Part shown: in pieces, positions 22,579 through 34,343 of the stretch | How the letters are laid out: each line of letters starts with the position of its first letter | Numbering within the stretch: the stretch's first letter is position 1 | Assembly (NCBI GenBank): GCA_038025085.1 | Contig: CM076140.1 | Coordinates: forward strand, 33,266,001 to 33,330,000 | DNA: 64,000 nt | Source: Tetragonia tetragonoides | Lineage: Eukaryota; Streptophyta; Magnoliopsida; Caryophyllales; Aizoaceae | Direction: 5' to 3' | Notes under the pieces: model-generated | What the model was told of the DNA's origin: nothing | What the model saw: only the letters and a program-made list of their open reading frames with translations | The model's database searches: none | Made by a program: the position numbers and the translations under genes

Positions 22579-23645
22579 TCACTTTATATGAACGGAATGT
22601 TGTAGCATGTAGTGTCGAAGCTTCTTGGTTGCAGTGACCAATGCGGGACACGTTTTCTCTAGGGTGGAGTATCGTGTTTCGTATTCTAGGAATTTCTTGC
22701 TAAGGTAGTATACTGCCTTTTCGTCATTCTCCACCTTTTGGGCCAATATAGCACCCATGGCGGTTTCTGTGACTGTTAGGTATAGCATAAGTGGTTTTCC
22801 CGAATGGGTGGAACCAATATGGGTGGTTTAGCTAAGTATTCCTTAATCTTGTCGAAGGCTTACTGGCATTGATCATCCCAGGTAGATTTAGTGTCGTTTT
22901 TGAGCTTCTTGAAGATGGGCTCGCATGTAATAGTAAATTTGGATATGAATCGACTTATATATTGGAGACGTCCTAGGAATCCTCTTATCTCCTTTTCATT
23001 TTTGGGAGATGGCATATCCCTTATGACTTCGATTTTGGTAGGATCGATTTCAATACATCTTGGGCTTATGACGAATCCTAAGAGCTTGCCCGAAGTTACT
23101 CCAACTGCACACTTTTGAGGATTTAATCTCATGTTGTAATTCCGAAGCCTGTCTAAGAATTTCCTTAGAGAGGGTATATGCCCTTCTCTCTCCTTTGATT
23201 TAATGATCATATCGTCTGCGTACACCTCGGCTTCCTTGTGTATCATGTCATGTAGAAGGGAAGTTGCGGTTCTTTGGTATATTGCTCCTGCGTTCTTCAA
23301 CCCGAAAGGCATGATGGTGTAGCAATAAGTCCCCCATTGGGTAATGAAAGTGGTTTTCTCCATATCTTCTTCAGCCATTTGTATTTGATTATACCCTGCA
23401 TAACCGCCCATGAATGATAAGAGGGCATGTCCTGCGGTATCATCCACCAATACGTCTATATGTGGCAAGGGAAAGTCGTCCTTTGGACTTGCCTTGTTCA
23501 GATCCCTAAAGTCAACACACATCCTTACTTTGCCATCCTTTTTTGGAACATGCACTATGTTAGCAACCCATTCTGGATATTGAGCAACCCTGATAAAACC
23601 CGCTGCGAGCTGTTTTTGCACCTCCTCTTTGATTTTCAGTGCCCA
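22579..23645 (-). pseudogene. Ogre-B reverse transcriptase and first RNase H
   Basis: RT motifs are clear: RMCVDFRDLNKASPKDDFPLP, the MPFGLKNAGAIYQR block and the active site EVYADDMII. The thumb (RGFLGRLQYISRF) and the remnant RNase H (YLTVTETAMGAILAQ to EKTCPALVTATKKLRHYM) follow. Breaks: TAG at 23648-23646 replaces a Glu codon at the upstream boundary, TAA at 22862-22860, one frameshift near 22795, and TGA at 22581-22579. Confidence 0.9.
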
Positions 23646-24440
23646 CTAAGGCTTCATTCTCCGATGTTTCTGCTTTACTGGCTTTGAATCCGGATTGAGC
23701 GGTATTGTATGCTGTGCTATTTCACGACTTATTCCCGGCATATCTTTGTAGGACCAAGCGAAAACGCCTATGTATTCTTTTAAGAGATTTATAAAGCTTT
23801 CTCGTTCTTTGGGAGTTAATGATAAGCCTATGCGAACTTGGCGCGGCTCTTGATCGTTTGCAAGATTGATTAATTCTATTTCTTCCACAATTGAAGTCTT
23901 TTGTTCATGCTCTACCAGTGCTTTAGTTACTTCTTTGGGCAATTCTTGTTCATCTTTTGAATTATTAGCTACTAAGTAATCCAAGAAGTAAGTAGAATCA
24001 GTTATTATTTCATTGATAAGGGAAACTGAAACATCAGTTGAGCCATTAGTATTGGCTTTAACATCTTTAGACTTGGAAACAGAATTAAACATAGACTTGG
24101 GTGGACCACCCGACTCTACTATATTAGACTCGTCTTCGGAATCGGACTCGCTCCGGTCGGAATCAGTGTCGGAGTCAGGCTTGGATTCTTCGGAGATCGT
24201 GATCTTGATCTTCTTTCCATTGGCTCCTGTCCAGCTTATAGTACGTTTCTGCTTTGTGAGTTGACCCTCGTTTGGAGTGATCAACTTAGTTGGATCAAAG
24301 TTTGCATCCTGAATTGCATTATTGACATTTTGGAGCTCTTCATCTTTTGGATGGCGATGCTCTTGTTCAAAGAATAGACCCAAAGCATTGTTGGGTGTGT
24401 TCTCTACCCAATCGAAACTCAGCCTCCTTTTTACAGGCAA
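23646..24440 (-). pseudogene. Ogre-B pre-RT segment
   Basis: 264 open residues linking gag to RT: FDWVENTPNNALGLFFEQEH, FDPTKLITP, an acidic Ser/Asp-rich stretch (SDTDSDRSESDSEDES), then the conserved lead-in VRIGLSLTPKERESFINLLKEYIGVFAWSYKDMPG. It corresponds to 30940-32212 of Ogre-A. The protease and the following ~250 residues that precede this segment in Ogre-A are missing here. Confidence 0.82.
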
Positions 24441-24489
24441 ATGAGGGATGAAGGTGATTCTTCCTTTGTTAAGAGTGTCGGATAAGGCC

Positions 24490-26753
24490 TTATATCATGC
24501 GAACGACCCCCTCATTGACGAGGTCTTGTATCTTGCGTTCCAGGTGCACACATTCGTCTGTATGGTGTCCCCTTCCTCGATGATAGATGCAAACAGCAGT
24601 ATGATCCCAGCCCTTACCCCTATTTCCGGGATCTTGATCGGGTGTCGGCCCAATGGGCTCGAGAACGCCTTTCCATGATAGGTCCTGAAAGATTTGAGTT
24701 GGGGTTGAAAGGATGGGAGTATATACCCTCGTCGGCATTCGGTTATGGCACTCCTTCTCTAGATTGACGGTGTGTTTGTAGTTACATGGTTGAACTTCTA
24801 TGAGATCTTGAATTCTGTGTTTCAACGCCCAACACTCTTTAGTGTCGTGGCCTCTTCCCCTGTAGTAATTGCAAGACTTACGTGGGTGCCAAGCGATCCC
24901 TGGAGAGACAGGATCGGGGGTTGGTCCCATTGGTCGTATAATTCCAATGCTTATGAGTATCTCAAGAGTGTGAGTCAGATGGAGAGGTAGCGGGGAGAAG
25001 TTTCTTTTGGTCATATCCCTCATGGATGGGACGTGACTAAGTGGGAGACTCACGCTTGGGTGGAGGATAGATGCGGAATGCGCTTCTGCGTCCTCTCTTT
25101 CTTTCCTCTTCATCTCGATGTTAGTTACTTCTTCGTCTATTTGTTTTAGACCAACAGTGATTTCCTTGACAAACTCCTCCAATGATTTCTTGGGGATGCT
25201 GTTGGTTGTGTGAAGGTCATCCTCCTCATCACTATACCAAATTCCGGCCACCTCTAGATGGAGGGAGTCAATCTTAAATGGTGGGACACGATGTCCAATT
25301 GGCACAATCAGGCGAGAGGGGTCTTCTCCCTCTTCTCCATTTGTAATGACGAAAACTGCGCCTAGAGGATTGGTGTTGTTATTTGGAGTGGGAACATTCT
25401 TTGGCTTGGGAATAATCCCATTGTCAAAAATATCCTGGATTTTATTCTTGAGTGTCCAACACTTCTCGGTGTCATGTCCTTTTCCTCTATGAAATTTGCA
25501 ATAAAGATTAGGGTTCCATGAGGCTCCTCTTTTCGACGTCGGGATCCGGAGTGGGGCCCACGACATTGAGGTAGTCATTCTTGACAAGCTTTTCCAAAGC
25601 TTTAGCATAGGTCATACCCAATGGGGTGTATTGCTTTTGCGGTTTGTCGTAGACAGCATTGATTTCATTAACCTCGTTGGAAGAGTTTCCCGAATTGGGG
25701 TTCTTCTTGTAGCTTGAGTTATAAGCACCTTTGTTGAAAAATTCCTTGTTTTTCTCCTTTTTGAGTGTTTGATCATCCTCTATGAGCAATCCCACACTAT
25801 TGAGTTGTGTATATGAAGTAATTGCTTGGTATTTGAGAGGATTCAAGTAAGGAGGTTGTAAGTTTTTGATGAGTTTCCGAATTTGCTCTTTCTCGGATGG
25901 ACGGTCGAGCATTTCGGCCACTTTAGTTCTCCATTTCTTGACAAAATTAGTGAAGCTTTCATTTTCACCTTGCTTGATTGCTTCCAACTCTCTCATGGTG
26001 GTTGGTTGGATGACATTGTCGGCATACCTAATGAGGAATAAACTGGACACTTTGTTCCATTCTTGAACCTGATTGGGCTCGAGCTTGAAAAACCATGACC
26101 TAACAGTGGGGTCCAAGGTTTGTGAGAAAAGGTGAATATAGAGGTCAGGATCTACTCCTCTTAGGCCCATTGCAGTGGTGAAACACCCTTATGTGATCTT
26201 TTGGATCATCGGTCCCTTTGAAGATGGGGACTTCAGGCATAGAGAACTTTTGTGGGAGCTTCCCCTTGATGTGAGAGGAGTATCCTTCAGCATTGATCAT
26301 GTAGTCACTTATGATCTTGTTTTGAGTTAGAGCTAACTCAAGGTTCTTAATTTGAGCACTTAGCTCTTCTACCTTGTCATCTCGAGGTGGAGGATCATCT
26401 TGCTTAAGAGGGTCAGCTTCTTTGACCTTGCTCTCTATCCATGTCACACGGTTTCCCATAGTTTCCAGCATTTTCATCATTTCAATCAACATCTCATCGG
26501 TGGTCTTAAGTGGTGGAGGGGGCATATCATCTTCGGCCATTTCAGTCAACTTAGAACAAGATGGTCGATACGGAGGGGGAGTAACCAATACTGCGTCAGG
26601 CCTAGCTTTGCTCGAAGGGAGAGATTCCAATACAAGCTTCCTAACCAGACGTTGATTACAATGATCGCGTTCCCAACTTTTCGGACCGACTGTTTTCTTC
26701 CCAATCCTGGACAGCGGATAAGACTTAGAAAAGGAAAGACTAACAAGTTCCAC
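24490..26753 (-). pseudogene. Ogre-B gag with three zinc-knuckle modules
   Basis: Three overlapping frames: 26753-26145, 26170-25508 and 25608-24490, joined by frameshifts near 26165 and 25560. N-terminus, coiled-coil-like segment and core (VPIFKGTDDPKDHIRVF, then DPTVRSWFFKL to MLDRPSEKEQIRKL) match Ogre-A. The C-terminus holds three copies of a GPTPDP...CX2HX4HX4C...LKxxIQDL module. The knuckles lie at about 25500-25459 (CKFHRGKGHDTEKC), 24873-24832 (CNYYRGRGHDTKEC, first His is Tyr) and 24590-24549 (CIYHRGRGHHTDEC). Ogre-A has one. Gag forms the particle and binds RNA. Confidence 0.87.
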
Positions 26754-26854
26754 GAAAGAAAAGTTTTAAAAGATAGATGGGAAGTTTCTATCTAGGATGT
26801 TTTATCAACAATAGTTACCCTTGGGGACTAAGTAATGGGTTTAGGTCAAAAGAT

Positions 26855-27275
26855 CTCGACTCAATATGGGATAAAGCAAAAGATATTATACTCTTGACTA
26901 AAAGGAGAGGGGAGAGATATTATCTCGACTCAATATGGGATAAAGCAAAAGATATTATACTCTTGACTAAAGGAGAGGGGGGAGATATTATCTCGACTCA
27001 ATATGGGATAAAGCAAAAGATATTATACTCTTGACTAAAGAGAGAGGGGAAAGATATTATCTCGACTCAATATAGGATAAACAAAAGATATTATACTCTT
27101 GACTAAAAGAGAGGGGAGAGATATTATCTCGACTAAATATGGGATAAAGCAAAAGATATTATACTCTTGACTAAAAGGAGAGGGGAGAAATATTATCTCG
27201 ACTCAATATGGGATAAAGCAAAAGATATTAAACTCTTGATTAAAGGGAGAGGGCAAAGATATTATCTCGATCTTT
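26855..27275 (-). repeat. Tandem repeat in the Ogre-B 5' leader
   Basis: About six copies of a 66-69-bp unit with the core ctcgactcaatatgggata, followed by aagatattatactcttgact and a purine run (aaaaggagagggg). Copies differ by a few bases and small length changes. It lies between the primer site and gag. Confidence 0.85.
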
Positions 27276-28018
27276 TGACCTAGACTCGCTACCTAAATAA
27301 AGGGAAAGAATATAGCAACCAAATATTTCCTGAGGTAACGAGCATCATACAGAACATTCAGGGATATTATTTCCTAAAAATAAAGATTCTAGACTCGATC
27401 TTAAGACAAAATCTAGACTCAAAAAAGAAAAAGATCCTAATTGGGGTCTAACCTAATATTCTATGACAGCCAAAATTACTACGCAAAGATTGCGTTCACA
27501 TATGGGCAAACAGCAAACAACGCAATATGAAATGATTATGCAAATCTAGCATGGACATGGGACTGAGTTTCAACCTAAAACATTGGTTCTAGTTCATGCA
27601 ATGAGGTAGGCTTAAGGGTTTTGGTCAAAAGGGTACTCATGATCAAGAATGTACTACAATCCGCAGGATGCGCGACAATGTGAGGCATTCTAGTTATCCT
27701 ACTCGTCGAGTGGACGAATGCGTAGGAAGGTACATGAGGTGGGGGGATCCATGTTGCTTGGCAAAGAAGAATCGAGTGGATTCTCACCAAGGCACTTCAC
27801 CACACTCCATTGGCTAAAAACTGGTTTGAACTTGTAAAAACAAGTTCGGAAGTCGCGCAAGCGCATGCACATGAATCCAATGAATGCAAATTAATGATGA
27901 ATGACAAGTCACAAAATAATAATAAGAACACTCAAGGCCGTGAACCAAGCAAAAATAATTATAATGAATCGATTTTCAAGTTATACCCTCTTAATCATTT
28001 CCCCAGTGAGTTCGCCAC
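27276..28018 (-). other. Rest of the Ogre-B leader, with primer-binding site
   Basis: No coding sequence recognised. On the minus strand, the primer site tggcgaactcactgggga lies at 28017-28000, one base after the LTR end. It matches the Ogre-A primer site at most positions. Confidence 0.65.
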
Positions 28019-29025
28019 TGTAGGCTGCCGTATTTTTCTCCCCTCTTTTCCGCGTGCCTCACCTTCGGCCCTCCTTTCGGGGGGTCGAGTTTTCCGGACA
28101 GCCTGAGAGAGCGCGCTGGGTGATCGAATTTCGTGAATCTTTTAGTGTATATGCACATAGAGATTTTTGTACCAAGGAAATGATTAAGATTGTCGGAAGT
28201 CGCCACCAAATTTGGAGGTAATTTGGAAACCTTGGAGATCAAGTCGATAGTCTAGAAAGACGTCAACTCAACTCCTGTGCACCCCAATCCCTATTGGGAA
28301 GATTAACTTTATTAATGAGTTCGGGGGCGTAGGTACGAGCTAGGAAGGTGTTAGGCACCCAACTCGCCCGTTAACAACAACGACCTTTACTAATCTATTC
28401 AATATAATTATTAATGCTACGGTTCCAAACAGGGTTCAGTTTGTCCAAATTCGTAGTTTTAACTAATGGGTTTGTACAAGCATTATTAATGTGACCACTT
28501 TTAACAATTTATCAAGTTACATGCTTTTTAGTGCTAGAAAACGATAAATATGCTAAAAATCTGCGAGTTAGAAGGCAAACAAGGTAATTCATCCACCAAT
28601 TCTCAAACAAAGCATAATTCAATATAAAGCAATAAATAATAAATATGCATTCATTCATCCATTCATTAGGCTTAATACAAGCCCAATTGCCCAAAACGCG
28701 CCATGCATGTACATATCAGATAAGCCAAATTCGTTATTAATAACAAGCAATATAAAATTTATTGAAAACCCTCAGGTTGGATTACCTGGATCCTCACAAT
28801 GAACTTATTGGGTTGTATTGCTTGAATTCATGCTCTTGATAAAGTAATGAAGGTTTATTTTTATGGTGCTAGAGCTAATTCTAAAGAAGGAGTAGAATCA
28901 GAATTTAGGGTTTATAATATGAGAGAGAATGTCCAACTTCTTAGAGAGAATCTCCAACCTCACTCTAAAATTCCCAACCTCTTAGAGAGAATCTCCAACC
29001 TCTTCAACTGAACCCTAAGGTTTGC

Positions 29026-29032
29026 TTATATA
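29026..29032 (-). promoter_or_regulatory. TATA box of the Ogre-B LTR promoter
   Basis: tatataa on the minus strand, preceded by a C/T-rich flank and repeated at about 12664-12670 in the 3' LTR. It should start the sense gag-pol transcript. Confidence 0.6.
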
Positions 29033-29106
29033 GAAGAGGGGGAGCTGCCAGGGTTCTGACGGAAATCGAATGGGCCTCGAATTTTGCCGTCCGCGAGAAA
29101 GGGTCC

Positions 29107-29260
29107 AGGCAGCCAAACCGCTAGGCCGAGCGGCCAAACCGGCAGGCCAAGCGGTCAAGCCGCAAGGCAAGCGGTCAAACCGCTTGGCCCAGCGGCACAA
29201 CCGATTGTCCTAGCGGCCACCGCTGGAGCCCAAGCGTGGCCGCCTGGACCTGGTGCGGTG
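29107..29260. promoter_or_regulatory. Palindrome array upstream of the Ogre-B LTR TATA box
   Basis: Variants of agcggtcaaaccgctt every 20-21 bp, about seven copies, ending about 75 bp before the TATA. It is conserved in position with 12745-12880 of the other LTR. Confidence 0.65.
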
Positions 29261-29612
29261 TGCCTACATAGGTGCCTGGCATGATTTTCGTGCGGGGGAG
29301 GATCTTCCGAGGGGGTCCACGCGCGATTGACTGAGCTCCCTTGTTTGACCAAGGGTTGACTCATGGGTTTGGGTTCCTTTTCAGGCCCTTATGTTCAAAG
29401 AGGCCTATCTCTCAATTTTGGACTCCAATTGAATTGAGTCCAACTGGTTTGGATCACCTGTACAAAAGGCTTCCACTGGCTAATTCAAATGAACTGGGCT
29501 AATCATCAGAGCAATTATTCTCGCAACCCAAGTTCGAACAAAATCCAATCCTTTCATGATCGGGTTTTTACGGGGACTTATTATAGACACAACTTTTGGT
29601 GTCTACAGGACT

Positions 29613-30939
29613 ATGCCAACACTATAGTGTTGCCAATAGCTGATTCAACTACAAGCCTTATAGAATCAAGCAAACTAGTTGCCTGAAATAACACATCCCA
29701 ATTGACCCTATAAGACAACTAGCTTCTTCAATCCTGATTTCACATAACACCACTCACACAAAATCACAAAAGAAATGAAGAACTCAATCACCAAATTCAC
29801 ATCAAATTAAGAATGTTCCACACCAGATCACTAAAAATTGCACGAATCAGAACAATAAAAATTGCACGAATCAGAACAATAAAAAGTGGACGAATCAGAA
29901 CAAACTCAGTACAATTGTAGAAAACTAGCAAACCATAAGAAAAACCACATTGGACAGAGAAACTCAACTAGCAATGTGATGGCGAGGGTTCTGAATCGCT
30001 TCAACTAGAAAAGAGTCCACCATTACGCCTAATTGTTGTTGCTAACAGTTTGATGACTGAATTGATGAAATTCCATACCCTAAAACCCTCCCTAATTTGT
30101 GCCCTGAAATCAAAACAAAGATTTAAAAAAAATCAATTAAGTTAAACCACAAGTAAACCCTAGAGATCAATTCGAAGGCAAGAGGAGTGAGATTAATCGA
30201 AATTTGAATCCCATGAATAAAGAGGGGTGAGAGAGAATGCAGAAGAGAGAAATTGAACCTTAACAATGGTATTTAGCACCATCGCTGACTAGCTGCTGAT
30301 TCTTGTCGCCATCGCTAGGCTGTCCATTGCTGTATTCTATCCGCTGGTGGAGTCTCTGGCCATCAACCACCATGACCATGACATAAATCAGAGAAGGAGG
30401 AAAGAGAACAAATAAAAGACTGAGGGAGGGTTTATCTTCGGCAGTCGAGGTGGTGAGGTGAGGGATGAGAAGTTGGTTGAGACGAGAATGGTGGGTGGGG
30501 TGAGGGAGGAGTCGTTTGAGACGATATGTTTGCTGCGACAAAATTCCTGGTGATGTTTAGTTTTTCTATTTTTCTTCTCCTTTCTAATTGTAGGTTGCAG
30601 CTAGCTAGGTCTGGGTAATTTATTTATTTATTTATTTTGAATGCCAAGTCTTGGTATTTTAATTCAACTTTTCACAAATGGCCTCCAAATAATTTAGTTT
30701 CGGAGGGAGTTAGAATTTTTTTTACCTCTCACAATTTTCAGTGAAACACGGAAATTCATTATTCATGATGACCATTTAAATAACAATAACGATGACCTTA
30801 ACCGATCCTCGTACAATATATAATGATTGATAACATTCAACGAGAAACATTTTCTTCCTCGTTATTGATGCACTTTTAACGACGAATCTTGCAATTCGTC
30901 GTTATTATTTGGTCGTTAAAGGGTCTTATTCTAGTAGTG
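29613..30939. mobile_element. Right arm of CACTA-1
   Basis: Continues CACTA-1 after the GGACT duplication. It holds a direct repeat (attgcacgaatcagaacaat, twice, 29831-29880). The last ~170 bp carry subterminal taacgacga/cgtcgttatt motifs before the inverted end TTCTAGTAGTG. A minus-strand ORF at 30260-30541 (93 residues, MSQQTYRLKRLLPHPTHH) has no known domain and may be an exon remnant or chance. Confidence 0.7.
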
Positions 30940-32212
30940 ATTTAATGTAAACGCTCTACTCAGAAAATAAGGCACCACTTTGGGTCCTCACCCGAAGATA
31001 GCCCAATCCTGGTGGAACAGAAAGATAAAAAATGATCTATTTGGGCTAGGCTATAAGCCCACGAGGCAAGAGATCCGAGCCTACATATCCAAGGAGGTGG
31101 CTAGAAAGAGAGCCCACGCGGCCAACAAGCCCATCCCACATAACACGGACCCTTATCCTTCAACTCTCAATGGGCAATTTTTCCAAGAAGGCGATCCATA
31201 TCCCTATTATGGATTCCCGGAACCATACATGAGCAACGGGGTTCTAGTTCTGGGCCTTGAGGCATTTCAAGACAGCTTTACTATGAGTGAAGATGCACCA
31301 ATACCTCTCAAAGAGGACCAATGCACTAAAGATTGGGCTAATGACATGGCACCTAATGACTTTGGGCTACTATTTGGTGAAGAACGTCGCCAGTACGACG
31401 AGGCAACAAACAAACTTCCCCTTACTGTGCTTTTTAATGAAGGCTTCGACCCGTCCAAGCTGATCGCCCCAATTGGGCTCGACCGTGCCACTTGGAAGCA
31501 CGAGACGAAGTGGACTCCAGTCAAGGGAGCCCAGTACAAGTTCACAATTCGCAATGGTCCTTCAGAAAGGCCCAATTCTGATGATGAGACTGATCCCGAG
31601 TCCGAGTTTGATTCTGAGTCTGTTACCCTAGAAGTGTCGCGTAGTCCACCCCAGTCTATTCCCTTTGCTACTAAGGTCGCTAGTGATGACCTCATTGATG
31701 TATTGTCCGCTTCTATTAACATTATGAGTGTCGATTTCGCTTTCTCGGATTGCCTTATTGCTAATAATTCAGAAGACAGAACGGAATTGCCAAAAAAAGT
31801 CATTAAAGCTTTAATTGAACATGAACAAAAGACTTAAATAGTCGAGGAAACAAAGACAATAAATATTGCAACCAATGATGAGCCTCGTCATGTACAAATA
31901 GGCTTGTCTCTAACTTCTAATGAACGCGAAGAATTTGTGACACTCCTAAAGAATCATACTAATGTTTTCGCCTGGTCCTACAAGGACATGCCCGGTATAG
32001 ACTGCAATATTGCCCAACATACGTTTACATACCATCTCATTAGAACCTGATTGCAAACCAGTCAAACAAAAGTTAAGGAGAATGAAACCAGAATGGGCTC
32101 TTAAGATCAAAGAAGAAGTCCAAAAATAACTCGATGCAGGCTTCATAAGAGTGGCCAACTACCCTGATTTGGTAGCCAACATTGTCCCAGTCCCAAAGAA
32201 GGATGGACACGA
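30940..32212 (+). pseudogene. Ogre-A pre-RT segment
   Basis: Continues the protease-RT linker after CACTA-1 in the same frame: an in-frame TAA at 30968, then open from 30971 to a TAA at 31835-31837. It includes NDLFGLGYKPTRQEIRAYI (resembling the G-patch-like region of other Tat elements), PNDFGLLFGEERRQYDE, FDPSKLIAP and acidic DDETDPESEFDSES. The lead-in IGLSLTSNEREEFVTLLKNH...AWSYKDMPG follows in frame, then a frameshift near 32020. Homologous to 23646-24440 of Ogre-B, with about 150 more residues at the start. Confidence 0.8.
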
Positions 32213-33170
32213 GTGCGAATGTGTGTGAATTTTAGGGACTTAAACAAAGCAAGCCCGAAGGATGACTTTCCATTACCCCACATAGATGTTCTAGTAGACA
32301 ATACAGCAGGTCACTCCCTCCTATCATTCATGGACGGGTACGCAGGATATAACCAAGTCCTGATGACCAAAGAGGATCAAAAGAAAACCACTTTCATCAT
32401 ACAATGGGGCACTTATTGCTATACTGTAATGCCATTTAGGCTCAAGAATGCAGGAGCTACATATCAAAGAACTGCGACAACCCTGCTCCACGATATGATG
32501 CATAAAGAGGCCAAAGTTTATGTAGATGACATGATCATAAAGTCCAAAGAGAGAGACGGGCATGTACCCTCACTTCAAAAGTTCTTCGACAGACTTACGA
32601 AGTACAACATGAGGCTCAATCCCAAAAAGTGAGAATTCGGAGTTACATCCGGTAAACTTTTAGGATTCGTCATAAGCACCAGAGGAATAGAGATTAATCC
32701 ATCTAAGATCAAGGCCATAATAGATATGCCCTTGCCAAAAACGGAAAAAGAAATCAAGGGTTTCCTGGGGAGGATCCAATACATTAGCAGGTTCATTTCC
32801 AAGTTAACTATCACCTGCGAACCTATATTCAAAAAGCTCAAAAAAGAGGTAAAAACGGAATGGGACGAGCAATGCCAAAAAGCCTTTGACAAAATCAAGG
32901 CCTATCTATCCGAACCACCCGTGCTAGTACCGCCCACTGTAGACATGCCTCAAATCCTCTACCTTACTGTCACAGGAACGTCAATGGGGGCCATGTTAGC
33001 CCAAGAAATAAACAAAGAAGAGAAGGCTATGTACTATGTTAGCAAGAAGTTTCTAGAAGATGAAACCCGCTATTCACCTTTGGAAAAAACATGCCTAGCC
33101 TTGGTCGCAACAACCAGGAAACTACAACATTACATGCTCCAACATACGATCCACATAAGATCTAGAGAAA
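32213..33170 (+). pseudogene. Ogre-A reverse transcriptase and first RNase H, split by CACTA-2
   Basis: RT motifs MCVNFRDLNKASPKDDFPLP, MPFRLKNAGATYQR (Gly to Arg change) and active site KVYVDDMII. TGA at 32630-32632 breaks it. The frame continues through KGFLGRIQYISRF and the first RNase H (YLTVTGTSMGAMLAQ to LALVATTRKLQHYML). CACTA-2 cuts the connection region at 33170; the protein resumes at 34903 with NPLKYIIEKPIL in the correct frame. Confidence 0.9.
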
Positions 33171-34272
33171 CACTACTACAAATTAGGGCAACAACGTCGG
33201 TTTTTTACCCCATACCACATCGGTTATGGTACCAACGTAAAGGAGGGGAAACGTAGTAAGGGTACCCATATGACATCGGTTTTTTAACCGACGTTATACC
33301 TGGCTTTACAATGTCGGTTTTTTAAATAACACCAACGTGAAAAGCTTACTTATGACGTCGGTATTTTTGAATAACTGACGTGAGAATGTTTTGTTATAGA
33401 AATTAGTTGTCACATATGACGTCTGTTATTTCTTTAAAACCGACGTTGTATGTTTTCATTTGTTTAAAAAAAATTAATAGTAATTCAGTTTCTCCTTTGC
33501 AGACGATGTAGTGTTACAGTTTTCCTTTTCTTTTTTTTTTCTTTCAAGCAACAACCAAATATTGCACTTTTTTAAAGAATAAGTCTCAATTGCAACTCTC
33601 TGCCAGTTTTTAAACCTTGCAAATATTTGACAAAACAACAGACACATACAATGATAAAAGAGCCCCAAAAAATGAAATTGCACAAAACATTAAATACTGA
33701 AACACAGCCCCAAAAAATGAAATTGAACAAACTGAAACTAAAAGTCAAACTTAACAGTAATTACAAGATAATTATACATAAGCCAATCCCAGATCTGGAA
33801 AAAAAATGCAACCACAAGGGAGTTCAAATTTCTATATTTTTGACTGAATCCCATCCAAAAACCTAAATCCAGATCTAGATCATGTTGCTGAAACAAAGGC
33901 TCTACCTTCATCCGGAAGAACAACTCATTGGGCCCAAGCACCACCACAAAAAACATCAACCACCACATTCCAGCTTATGTCGCTCCATCTTCCACCGCAT
34001 TTGCACCGGTAAAGTCCTTTTTCGGGCAAAAAGAAAAGGTATGTAACATGACCACTATCAAATTAAAACAACTAGAAGGGATTCAGAATTACTAACCAAG
34101 ATAATCACTTTATGCTTGTCAAGCTACATAGAAGAACCGCTAATCTCTTGCAAAGGCACACCAAAATAACTCAAATTCCTGAATCTGGATCTCTTTGAAA
34201 CGACATCAACTCTATCCTTCAGAACCAGATCGGAAATTGTTGAGCTGGTGGGCTGAGTAGTGAGAGGCTGCA

Positions 34273-34343
<71 letters not shown>

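Larger units (their letters stand above)
11663..29607 (-). mobile_element. Ogre-B: Tat-lineage Ty3/gypsy retrotransposon, full length
   Basis: Minus-strand element with 5' LTR 28019-29607 and 3' LTR 11663-13228 and a perfect target duplication GGACT (11658-11662 and 29608-29612). Order in its own direction: primer site, leader with tandem repeats, gag with three zinc knuckles, pre-RT, RT-RNase H, archaeal-type RNase H, integrase, then two antisense genes (plus strand), a hairpin-bearing tandem repeat, polypurine tract and 3' LTR. The protease domain is missing. The LTRs differ at about 21 of 440 bases compared by eye. Most coding damage is nonsense changes, not rearrangement. Confidence 0.95.
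28019..29607 (-). repeat. 5' LTR of Ogre-B
   Basis: 1589 bp; begins TGTAGACACC at 29607 (minus) and ends GCCTACA at 28019. Promoter layout on the minus strand: palindrome array 29260-29107, then TATA (tatataagc, 29032-29026), then CT-rich leader repeats (tccaacctc and ttagagagaatc). Confidence 0.95.
9146..30939. mobile_element. CACTA-1: non-autonomous CACTA transposon, itself split by Ogre-B
   Basis: Ends are CACTACTAGAA and its inverse, followed inward on both sides by many subterminal motifs of the aacgacga/tcgtcgtt type, as in CACTA (CMC/EnSpm) elements. Flanking triplets are act (9143-9145) and att (30940-30942), a 3-bp target duplication with one mismatch. Without Ogre-B and one TSD copy it is 3,844 bp. 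No transposase is recognisable. It interrupts Ogre-A between protease and RT, and removing it keeps the Ogre-A frame. Confidence 0.85.
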
